In this document: piece by piece, positions 16,987-23,581 of the stretch
Numbering within the stretch: position 1 is the first letter of the stretch
Layout of the letters: each line of letters begins with the position of its first letter
Assembly: GCF_003667525.1 (NCBI RefSeq)
Contig: NZ_RCUW01000004.1
Coordinates: forward strand, 186,001 to 250,000
Source of the DNA: Mycetocola_B reblochoni
GTDB taxonomy: Bacteria > Actinomycetota > Actinomycetes > Actinomycetales > Microbacteriaceae
DNA length: 64,000 bases
Direction of reading: 5' to 3'
Notes under the pieces: model-generated
What the model saw: the letters and a program-made list of their open reading frames with translations, nothing else
Told to the model about the DNA's origin: nothing
Databases searched by the model: none
Made by a program: the position numbers and the translations under genes

Positions 16987-18777
16987 CTATTTCCAATAGC
17001 CGGGATAGTCAGATCCCGGGGTGGTCGAGGGCGGGATCTCGTAGTGCTTGATCACCTGGGTCACGGCCTGCTTGAACACGGGCGCCGCCGCCGCGGAGGA
17101 CAGCAGGGTGAGGGGGTCTTTGAGGTGAACCGTGACCACGTACTCCGGATCGTCGGCGGGGACCATGCCCGCCATCGAGGCGAAGAACGTCGTCTTCAGG
17201 GTACCGGCCTCGTCGAACTGCTCGCCGGTCCCCGACTTGGCGGCGACACGGTAGCCGGGAAGCGTCAGGTCGTCGGCGAGGAACCCGTCAGTAACCACCG
17301 TCTCCATCATCTTGCGGGTCTCCTGCGCGGCCGCCGCGGAGATGACCCGCTCGCCGTCGGAGTCGTCCGTGGTCATGCTCGTCTCACCGTCGGCCGTCTC
17401 GCAGCCCTCGATGAGCTGCAGGGGCAGCTTGACGCCGTCGTTGGCGACGGCCTGGAAGGCGTTCGCCACCTGCATCGCCGACGTCGAGACGCCCTGCCCG
17501 AACATCGGAGTGTAGTAGCTCTGCCCCGTCCACTCGGAGACGGGCCGGAGGATCCCCGAGGCCTCACCGGGGAATCCGATCGCCGTCGGCTGGCCGAAGC
17601 CGAACTTCGTCAGGTACTCGTAGCGCTTCTCCGGGCTGAGCTTCTCACCGAGCTGGCTGAGCCCCGTGTTCGAGGACTGCTGGAGCACGCCGGCGAGCGT
17701 GAGGTTCTCCGGATCGTGCGGCAGCGCGTCCTTGATGTTCGCGCCGTTGGGGGCGTGGTACCAGTAGTCGGCCACGACGCGGGAGCTGTGGTCGGCCACG
17801 CCGGCGTCGACCAGCGATGCCGCCGTCAGCGCCTTGAACACGGAGCCGGGCTCGAAGGTGCCTTGGAAGGCCAGCGAGCCCTGGTACTTGCTGTCCGTGG
17901 CGGTGAAGTCGTTGGGGTCGACGGCACTCGACTCGGCGATGGCCCTGACCTTGCCCGTCTTCGCCTCGGTGACGACGATGATGCCGTACTCGGCCTTCGT
18001 CTGCTCGACCTGCGAGGACACCAGCTGCTGCATGTACCAGTTGAGGTCGCTATCGATGGTCAGCGTGACCGTTCCGCCATCGACCGGCTCGTGGTCGATC
18101 TGCGTGGTGCCCGGCAGGGCGACGTTGTCGGTCGTGCGCTGGAAGCTGGTCTGGCCGTTGGTCCCCGACAGGCAGGAGTCGGCCATGAGTTCGACCCCGG
18201 CGAGGGACTCCTCGTTGTCACCCGAGCGGAACCCCACCACGTTCCCCGCCACCGCCCCGTCGGGGTAGACGCGCTTGTCGGCCTGCTCGTAGTACAGCCA
18301 CGGGATTCCCAGCTCGGGCAGCGCGAGCCGTTGCTCGGAGTCGAGGCCCGTCGCCAGGACGGCGTAGTTCGACGCGGGGTCCTTCTCCAGCGCCGCGTCG
18401 ATCGTGTCCCGCATGTCGGACGCAGAGGTGCCCGTGATCTCGGCGACCGAGTCGAGCATCTCGTCGACGGTCACCGTCGTCGTGGTGCCGTCGGCGTTGC
18501 GCACCTTCTGGTCGGCGACGTCCTTGGGCGAGGTGGTCAGGCTGAACTGGGTCACCGACTCGGCGAGCACCTCGCCGTTCGTGTCCACGATGTCGCCCCT
18601 GTGCGCTTGGATCCTTGTCACCCCGGTCGTCTTCTCGTGGGCTGCCGCGACCAGCGCGTCGGCCCTGACCACCTGCAGGTCGAACAGCCGGAACGAGAAC
18701 ACGAGGATCATCGCCATCACGCCGGCGATGATCAGGAATCCCCGGCGCCTGGCGGTGACGAGCGCGGATCGTGCCAT
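16987..18777 (-). CDS. ftsI: Septal peptidoglycan transpeptidase FtsI (PBP3, class B)
   Basis: FtsI is the bitopic D,D-transpeptidase that cross-links septal peptidoglycan with FtsW. The 596-residue protein has one N-terminal membrane span (about 13-32), a pedestal domain (about 45-250) and a transpeptidase domain. The active-site residues are all present: SVFK (nucleophilic Ser in EPGSVFK), SSN (SSNTGLSQ) and the KSGTG triad. There is no PASTA domain. The start is the ATG with GGAGGAAGG about 8 bases upstream; the frame is open further upstream but that part has arginine-rich shadow composition. Confidence 0.96.
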   Translation of the reverse strand: MARSALVTARRRGFLIIAGVMAMILVFSFRLFDLQVVRADALVAAAHEKTTGVTRIQAHRGDIVDTNGEVLAESVTQFSLTTSPKDVADQKVRNADGTTTTVTVDEMLDSVAEITGTSASDMRDTIDAALEKDPASNYAVLATGLDSEQRLALPELGIPWLYYEQADKRVYPDGAVAGNVVGFRSGDNEESLAGVELMADSCLSGTNGQTSFQRTTDNVALPGTTQIDHEPVDGGTVTLTIDSDLNWYMQQLVSSQVEQTKAEYGIIVVTEAKTGKVRAIAESSAVDPNDFTATDSKYQGSLAFQGTFEPGSVFKALTAASLVDAGVADHSSRVVADYWYHAPNGANIKDALPHDPENLTLAGVLQQSSNTGLSQLGEKLSPEKRYEYLTKFGFGQPTAIGFPGEASGILRPVSEWTGQSYYTPMFGQGVSTSAMQVANAFQAVANDGVKLPLQLIEGCETADGETSMTTDDSDGERVISAAAAQETRKMMETVVTDGFLADDLTLPGYRVAAKSGTGEQFDEAGTLKTTFFASMAGMVPADDPEYVVTVHLKDPLTLLSSAAAAPVFKQAVTQVIKHYEIPPSTTPGSDYPGYWK

Positions 18778-18814
18778 GGCGGTACCTTCCTCCCCCTGCC
18801 CTCGATCGCGCTGA

Positions 18815-19390
18815 TCAGCGCGTGACGGGAGTGGGCAGACCGTCGTCCAACGATACGTCTCCGCTGGCGGTGGCCGTCGACGACGAGCCGTCGACCGGCG
18901 CCGTCTTCGCCGAATCCTCGGCGTCGAGGAGGGAGTTGCCGACCATGCCGGCGTCACCGAACGGCACGGCGGCGTCGTCGGTCGCCGCTCCGGGCACGCC
19001 GAGCACCGCGCTGTCGCTCAGGCGGAGGTAGGCGGGAGAGCCGTCGACGATCATGCCCATCTCCTGGGCCTGCCTGGCGATGTTCTGCGGCGAGGAGATC
19101 GTCTGAACGTCCTCGTTGAGGTCTTGCAGCGTCCAGCCCAGGTTGCGCTCCTGCGTCTGCAGCGCGGAGATCTCGTAGGCCCCGTGGCTGAGCGCCGTCC
19201 CGAGCACGAGCTGCGCGACGATGATCAGTCCGAGCCCGCCGAGCGCGGTCAGCGTCGCGGTGAGCCGGGGCCGTCGGCGTGAGCCGGGCGCGTCGGGCAC
19301 GGCGGTGATGTGCCGTTCGGGCGCGGGGTTGTCGACCGGAAGCCCGCCGGGAAGCAGCTCGGGTGCGAGAGCGGTGGATGTGGCGCTCAT
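18815..19390 (-). CDS. ftsL: Cell division protein FtsL
   Basis: FtsL is a small bitopic divisome protein that pairs with FtsB and FtsQ and activates FtsWI. The 191-residue protein has a basic cytoplasmic N-tail, one membrane span (about 48-70), and a leucine-zipper-like coiled coil (about 72-110, ISALQTQERNLGWTLQDLNED). An Ala/Ser/Thr/Asp-rich extracytoplasmic tail follows. The identification rests on size, topology and position between rsmH and ftsI, since FtsL sequence is poorly conserved. The ATG overlaps the rsmH stop (ATGA). Confidence 0.85.
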   Translation of the reverse strand: MSATSTALAPELLPGGLPVDNPAPERHITAVPDAPGSRRRPRLTATLTALGGLGLIIVAQLVLGTALSHGAYEISALQTQERNLGWTLQDLNEDVQTISSPQNIARQAQEMGMIVDGSPAYLRLSDSAVLGVPGAATDDAAVPFGDAGMVGNSLLDAEDSAKTAPVDGSSSTATASGDVSLDDGLPTPVTR

Positions 19391-20343
19391 GCGCGGTCCT
19401 TCCTGACTCGTTCGACGGCGCGCAGGCGCACCGGCTTCGATCGTGGGTTCCTGTCCTGCTCGTCCTGATCGGCCAGCTCGGCTCCTCTGACCAGCGCCCG
19501 GAACCGGGGCGCGTGCTCGGGAAGCTCCACTGGGAGGTCGCGCGGTCCCGTCGAGGCCGTCGCGGCCGCGAAGGCCCGCTTGACGATCCGGTCCTCGAGG
19601 GACTGGTACGACATGACGACCACCCGGCCGCCGAGCACGGTCCGCTCGAGCGCGAGCGGGATGGCGGTCTCGAGGACCTCGAGCTCGCGGTTCACCTCGA
19701 TGCGCACCGCCTGGAACACCCGCTTCGCCGGGTGCCCCGCACGCTGAACGGCGCGAGGGGTGGCGTTCTGGATGATGTCGACGAGCGCCGCCGAGTCCGC
19801 AATGGGAGCGGTACGACGCGCGGAGACGATCGCCCTGGCGTAGCGCGGGGCGAGCTTCTCCTCGCCGTACTCGTAGAAGATGCGCCGCAACTCGTGCTCG
19901 TCGTAGCCGTTGACCACCTCGTGGGCGGTGAGCTCGGCCGTGCGGTCCATGCGCATGTCCAACGGCGCGTTCCGGGAGTAGGAGAACCCTCTGCCGTCCT
20001 CGTCGAGCTGGAAGGAGGAGACGCCGAGGTCGAAGAGGTACCCGTCGGCCTCGCCGACGCCGGCGACCTCGAGTGCCTCGTCGATGCCGTCGTACACCGT
20101 GTGCACGGGGATCAGCCGGTCGCCGAAGCGCTCCAGACGCCGCGAGGCGATGTCGAGCGCGTCCGTGTCCCGGTCGAGGCCGACGACCCGGAGCGAGGGG
20201 AAACGCTCGAGCAGCACCTCGGTGTGACCGCCCATGCCGAGCGTGGCGTCGACGACGACGGCGCCCTCGTGCCCGATCGCGGGGGCGAGGAGCTCGATGC
20301 AGCGCTCGAGCATGACGGGGATGTGGATGTCTGAGAGAGCCAT
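19387..20343 (-). CDS. rsmH: 16S rRNA (cytosine-1402-N4)-methyltransferase
   Basis: RsmH (formerly MraW) N4-methylates C1402 of 16S rRNA using S-adenosylmethionine. The 318-residue protein starts IPVML with the SAM loop DATLGMGGHTE and contains FDLGVSSFQLD, RGFSYSRNAPLDMRMD, FQAVRIEVNREL and SYQSLEDRIVKR, all RsmH hallmarks. The ATG at 20341-20343 gives the canonical N-terminus but lacks a clear ribosome-binding site. An upstream in-frame ATG at 20394 would add 17 residues of uncharacteristic sequence. Confidence 0.95.
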   Translation of the reverse strand: MALSDIHIPVMLERCIELLAPAIGHEGAVVVDATLGMGGHTEVLLERFPSLRVVGLDRDTDALDIASRRLERFGDRLIPVHTVYDGIDEALEVAGVGEADGYLFDLGVSSFQLDEDGRGFSYSRNAPLDMRMDRTAELTAHEVVNGYDEHELRRIFYEYGEEKLAPRYARAIVSARRTAPIADSAALVDIIQNATPRAVQRAGHPAKRVFQAVRIEVNRELEVLETAIPLALERTVLGGRVVVMSYQSLEDRIVKRAFAAATASTGPRDLPVELPEHAPRFRALVRGAELADQDEQDRNPRSKPVRLRAVERVRKDRA

Positions 20344-20356
20344 GGTCGTTCGGACC

Positions 20357-20372
20357 GATCTGGTCCCAGATC
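20357..20372. repeat. Perfect inverted repeat in the mraZ-rsmH gap
   Basis: GATCTGG-TC-CCAGATC forms a 7-base-pair inverted repeat 14 bases before the chosen rsmH start, in the 95-base mraZ-rsmH gap. As RNA it would be a stable hairpin close to the translation start. It could be a processing or attenuation site, or it could lie in coding sequence if rsmH starts at 20394. Confidence 0.4.
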
Positions 20373-20438
20373 CCCATCCATCCCGACCTGGCATCGGGGA
20401 AGAGTGCCAGGGCGTATGGCTGGGCGTCTGAGTCCAGA

Positions 20439-20870
20439 TCAGAACAGTCCGGGGATCACCTCCTCATCGGTGTTGGAGAACGCCGCCTCCTGGGCGGCCA
20501 GGTAGGTGTCCCATGCCTCGCTGTCCCAGATCTCGGCGCGGTTGCCCGCCCCGATCACGGTCAGTTCGCGGTCGAGCCCGGCGTAGCCGCGCAGGGCGGA
20601 GGGGACGGTGATCCGGTTCTGCTTGTCGGGGCTCTCGGAGTGCGCACCGGAAAGGAACACGCGCAGGTAGTCGCGTGCCTGCTTGCTCGTGACGGGCGCC
20701 TGGCGGATCTTCTCGTGCATCTGCTCGAACTCGCGCTGGCTGAACACGTAGATGCAGTTCTCCTGCCCTCGCGTCATCACCACTCCCCCAGCCAACTCGT
20801 CACGGAACTTGGCGGGAAGGATGATGCGCCCCTTCTCGTCGAGCTTGGGCGAGTACGTGCCGAGCAGCAT
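20439..20870 (-). CDS. mraZ: Transcriptional regulator MraZ
   Basis: MraZ is an AbrB-fold DNA-binding protein that forms ring oligomers and autoregulates the dcw cluster. The 143-residue protein has the two tandem half-sites of the family, DEKGRI (about residues 11-16) and DKQNRI (about 82-87). The ATG at 20868-20870 gives MLLGTYSPKLDEKGR, close to the usual MraZ start, with GAGAGGGG upstream; a GTG two codons earlier is too close to that site. Repeated GTGGAG hexamers immediately upstream are its likely operators. Confidence 0.96.
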   Translation of the reverse strand: MLLGTYSPKLDEKGRIILPAKFRDELAGGVVMTRGQENCIYVFSQREFEQMHEKIRQAPVTSKQARDYLRVFLSGAHSESPDKQNRITVPSALRGYAGLDRELTVIGAGNRAEIWDSEAWDTYLAAQEAAFSNTDEEVIPGLF

Positions 20871-20921
20871 GTCCACCCCTCTCGCTCCACCAAGCTTCCC
20901 GTTGGCTCCACTTTACTCCAC
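20871..20921 (-). promoter_or_regulatory. mraZ promoter with MraZ-box repeats
   Basis: On the minus strand, GTGGAG occurs at 20916-20921, 20906-20911 and 20885-20890, spaced by 10 and 21 bases (one and two helical turns), with a related GTGGAC at 20871-20876. TAAAGT between the first two copies is a plausible -10. The AAAGTGGAG unit at 10-base period resembles the MraZ boxes reported in mollicutes and the TGGG repeats of E. coli. Confidence 0.65.
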
Positions 20922-21439
20922 CTCATGGGAAAAAGCTCGACAAACGCGCAGAAAAACGCGAGCCGTCCGATCATGATCGCTGTATTTACGGGCGAGAATG
21001 CCGGTGGAGATAAGTGGAGTGAAAAAGCAGCCTCCACCACTCGACGCCGCGCCGCGCCGAGGGTCGGTGCCGCGGCGGCCCGGTTCCGGCCGCAGAAATC
21101 GCGGATCACGGCGACGACGACCGTCGATCGCTCCACCGCCGGGGCGAACGGAGTCTTTGCCGCGCCCGGCGCCGACCGCCGTGGAGCGCAGTGGAGGACG
21201 GCGCGGTGGAGCGCAGTGGAGGAGCTCGCGCGACGAGCGGAGCGGCCTGCACCGCACCGAGCGCGGTCAGCGACAGTCCACGGGGCCAGCGGCCTCGGCG
21301 GCGTCCGCACCGGAAGTCGGACCGGCGGGAGCGGCGGCGTCCGCACCGGGAGGTAGGCCCGTTGGAACGGCGGCACCGCCGTCCGGGCAGAAAAAACGGG
21401 CCCGCCGAAGCGGGCCCGTCTCAGAGGTGGGGTTCGGGA
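20922..21439. other. Gene-free region with further GTGGAG arrays
   Basis: No open frame here has gene-like composition. The plus strand holds GTGGAG pairs at 21004/21014, 21181/21191 and 21206/21216, each pair exactly 10 bases apart; isolated minus-strand copies lie at 21032-21037 and 21131-21136. A 13-base repeat GCGTCCGCACCGG occurs at 21301-21313 and 21337-21349. The right end holds the DUF3040 terminator. The left part (20930-21000) is AT-richer and probably carries the mraZ promoter. Confidence 0.6.
21391..21419 (-). terminator. Intrinsic terminator after the DUF3040 gene
   Basis: On the minus strand a 10-base-pair GC-rich stem (ACGGGCCCGC / GCGGGCCCGT, 21396-21419) is capped by a TTCG tetraloop and followed by six T. 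It starts 20 bases after the DUF3040 stop and is the best intrinsic terminator in the window. Confidence 0.9.
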
Positions 21440-21814
21440 TCAGCGCTCGTTGCGGCGGTCCCAGCGGTCGTTCATCCGGTCCATGAAGGTGGCCGACGAT
21501 GCGGCCCGAGCGGCGGCGCGCGGCTTCTCCGACTGTGCCGGCGTCGACGACGACGACTTCGAGGGGGTGATGGCGAAGAGCACACCGCCGAGCATGAGGA
21601 CGAAGGCGACGATCCCGATGATGGGGCTGGAGAGCCCGACACCGGCGATGAGCCCGCCGATGCCGACGAGGACGATGAGAGCGCCGATGACGATGTTGCG
21701 GTAGCTGGGCCGACCGCGTCCCGAGCCCATCGGAGAGACGACGTCGGCGTCGCTGCTGTAGAAGTTGCGCTCCATCTCGTTCAGAAGTCGCTGCTCCTGC
21801 TCTGACAGTGGCAT
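21440..21814 (-). CDS. DUF3040 domain membrane protein
   Basis: This small protein of unknown function is conserved next to the dcw cluster in Actinobacteria. The 124-residue protein opens with the DUF3040 signature MPLSEQEQRLLNEMERNFY, then has two hydrophobic spans (about 40-60 and 64-84) and a basic, Ala/Ser/Arg-rich tail. The ATG has AGGGAGA upstream, and a TAGAAT -10-like hexamer lies at 21855-21860. It is transcribed divergently from idsA and ends in a strong terminator. Confidence 0.88.
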   Translation of the reverse strand: MPLSEQEQRLLNEMERNFYSSDADVVSPMGSGRGRPSYRNIVIGALIVLVGIGGLIAGVGLSSPIIGIVAFVLMLGGVLFAITPSKSSSSTPAQSEKPRAAARAASSATFMDRMNDRWDRRNER

Positions 21815-21854
21815 GGTCTCCCTCTTCCCGATGCGGTCCGTGCCGATCGCACCA

Positions 21855-21860
21855 ATTCTA
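21855..21860 (-). promoter_or_regulatory. -10 hexamer of the DUF3040 gene
   Basis: The minus strand reads TAGAAT 40 bases before the ATG, leaving room for a short leader with its ribosome-binding site. It faces the idsA promoter in a 75-base divergent gap. Confidence 0.55.
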
Positions 21861-21877
21861 CCGTTCCCGCCGGAGGC

Positions 21878-21883
21878 TAGGCT
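21878..21883 (+). promoter_or_regulatory. -10 hexamer of idsA, leaderless arrangement
   Basis: TAGGCT lies 6 bases before the GTG start, so transcription would begin at or next to the start codon. The nearest GGAGG overlaps this hexamer and lies too far upstream to act as a ribosome-binding site. Confidence 0.6.
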
Positions 21884-21889
21884 AGCCAC

Positions 21890-22987
21890 GTGACCGAAAG
21901 CAGCCTCCTCCGCCAGCGCGTCGACTCGACCATCACCGAACTGATCGACGCGCGCACCCCCATTCTCCGCGCGATGAGCGACGAACTCGACGCCGTGTCC
22001 GCCGTTTCCCTGCGCTTTCTCAGCGGTGGCAAGAGGCTGCGCGCCCTGTTCTGCTACCGCGGCTGGGAGGCCGTCACCGGCGACGTCCCCGAGGCGGGCA
22101 CCCCGGAGGGCAGAGTCCTCGACCAGCTCGCCGCTGCCCTGGAGCTCTTCCACGCCGCCGCCCTGGTTCACGACGACCTCATCGACAACTCGGACACCCG
22201 CCGAGGCCACCCCGCCGCGCACGTTCAGCTCGCCGACGAGCACAGGGCTCGGGGCTGGGCCGGGGACGCGAACGCCTTCGGCCGCTCGGCCGCCCTGCTC
22301 CTCGGCGACGTGATCCTGGCGTGGAGCAACGACGCCCTTGATGCCGCCGCGAGCACGCTCGGCGCGGTCCGCGCCACCTCCGTCCGCGAGGAGTACTCGA
22401 CCATGCGCCAGGGCGTCACCCTGGGGCAGTACCTCGACATCGTCGAGGAGCAGGCCTGGCCCACACGCGTCGATGGGGAACGCGTGCCCCGGGCGCTCGA
22501 CGTCCTCACCCACAAGTCCGCCAGGTACAGCATCGAGCACCCGCTGGTTCTCGGCGCACTCGCCGCGGGCGCGGAGGATTCACAGGTAACGGCGCTCCGG
22601 GACTACGCGCTCCCGCTCGGCATCGCCTTCCAGCTCAGGGACGACCAGCTCGGTGTGTTCGGCGACAGTGCGCTGACGGGCAAGCCGAGCGGCGACGACC
22701 TCACGGAGGGAAAGCGCACGGTGCTCATCGCACGGGCCATCGAGCAGGGCGACGCCGCGACGCGGTCGCGACTGAACACGGCGCTCGGCGACCGGTCTCT
22801 CGACGACGCTGCCGTCGCCGAGCTCACGCAGCTCATCCGCTCCACCGGCGCCGCCTCCGACGTCGAGACCATGATCGCCGACGAGCTGGACACCGCCCTG
22901 GCCGCCGTGCCGCGAGCGACCACGCACAGGTCGAGCGCGCTCTGGCTCACCGAGCTCGCCCACGAGGCTACGCGTCGCGAGGCCTGA
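21890..22987 (+). CDS. Polyprenyl diphosphate synthase (trans-prenyltransferase, IdsA/GrcC type)
   Basis: This enzyme condenses isopentenyl diphosphate with allylic diphosphates to make geranylgeranyl or longer all-trans chains (menaquinone or carotenoid precursors). The 365-residue protein has GGKRLRALF, the first Asp-rich motif HDDLIDNSDTRRG (about residues 85-97) and the second QLRDDQLGVFGD with GDDLTEGKRT. The position next to the Rv2175c-like gene and pknL matches idsA2 in M. tuberculosis. Chain length cannot be read reliably. It probably uses isopentenyl diphosphate from the mevalonate enzymes coded at 45697-47978. The start is GTG and probably leaderless. Confidence 0.92.
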   Translation: MTESSLLRQRVDSTITELIDARTPILRAMSDELDAVSAVSLRFLSGGKRLRALFCYRGWEAVTGDVPEAGTPEGRVLDQLAAALELFHAAALVHDDLIDNSDTRRGHPAAHVQLADEHRARGWAGDANAFGRSAALLLGDVILAWSNDALDAAASTLGAVRATSVREEYSTMRQGVTLGQYLDIVEEQAWPTRVDGERVPRALDVLTHKSARYSIEHPLVLGALAAGAEDSQVTALRDYALPLGIAFQLRDDQLGVFGDSALTGKPSGDDLTEGKRTVLIARAIEQGDAATRSRLNTALGDRSLDDAAVAELTQLIRSTGAASDVETMIADELDTALAAVPRATTHRSSALWLTELAHEATRREA

Positions 22988-23008
22988 GCTCCCCGCGTTC
23001 TGCGGAGC
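22988..23008. terminator. Hairpin after idsA
   Basis: A bulged stem (GCT..CCGC / GCGG..AGC with a 5-base loop) starts at the first base after the idsA stop. There is no T-run. It lies in the 134-base convergent gap with the Rv2175c-like gene; the rest of that gap is GC-rich and shows nothing else. Confidence 0.4.
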
Positions 23009-23121
23009 CGAGCGGCGACCGCCTGCCCGGCGGGCGCGGCACGGCCGCTGATCGCCGAGCGTTCCCGCCGGCACCCGCCGACGCCGACGGAGCCGGGGAC
23101 GGCCGAGCTACCGGCAGCCCG

Positions 23122-23466
23122 TCACGCCAGGGCCTGGGCGATCCGGCGAATCTCCGTCTTGCGCCCCGCACGGATCGCCGCGATCGGGGTGTCCCCGACG
23201 CTGTCCTCGACGCTCAGCAGCCACTCGACGGCCTCCTCGTCGGAGAAGCCGACGTCGGAGAGCACGATGATGGTGCCCCGCAGTGCCGACAGCGGTTCAC
23301 CGTCGAGGAAGAACAGCTCCGGCACGGCGAAGACACCGTCGCGCTTGACACCGATGAACTGACGGTCCTCGATCAGCCGACGAACACGGGACACGCTCTC
23401 GCCGAGCAGGTCGGCGATCTCGGGAACGGTCAACCAGCGGACGGGGGCATCAGAAGAATCACTCAC
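23122..23466 (-). CDS. Rv2175c-like winged-helix DNA-binding protein
   Basis: The 114-residue protein has an N-terminal helix-turn-helix (WLTVPEIADLLGESVSRVRRLIEDRQ, about 11-36) and the C-terminal region of the Rv2175c family (LRGTIIVLSDVGFSDEEAVEWLL). In M. tuberculosis the homologue is a substrate of PknL, and phosphorylation abolishes its DNA binding. Here too it lies next to, and divergent from, the pknL-type kinase gene (116 bases apart). Its N-terminal Ser/Asp segment (MSDSSDAPV) could hold a phospho-acceptor. Target DNA is unknown. The start is GTG. Confidence 0.88.
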   Translation of the reverse strand: MSDSSDAPVRWLTVPEIADLLGESVSRVRRLIEDRQFIGVKRDGVFAVPELFFLDGEPLSALRGTIIVLSDVGFSDEEAVEWLLSVEDSVGDTPIAAIRAGRKTEIRRIAQALA

Positions 23467-23568
23467 CCGTCAATGATGGCACGTCGGCTCCGGAGACGGC
23501 GACCTCGCGCGACCGGGAACATCGCCGCGTTCACGGTGTTTTGCCGCGTCCAGCCGCACCGCCGACCA

Positions 23569-23574
23569 TAGACT
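23569..23574 (+). promoter_or_regulatory. -10 hexamer of pknL, leaderless arrangement
   Basis: TAGACT lies 7 bases before the GTG start. No Shine-Dalgarno sequence is present between them, so a leaderless transcript is likely. Confidence 0.6.
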
Positions 23575-23581
23575 CGCTAGC

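Noticed and set aside
20998..21486. A 162-codon plus-strand frame in the mraZ upstream gap
   Set aside because: The product is Pro/Arg/Gly/Ser low-complexity without a ribosome-binding site and runs across the DUF3040 terminator into the 3' end of that gene.
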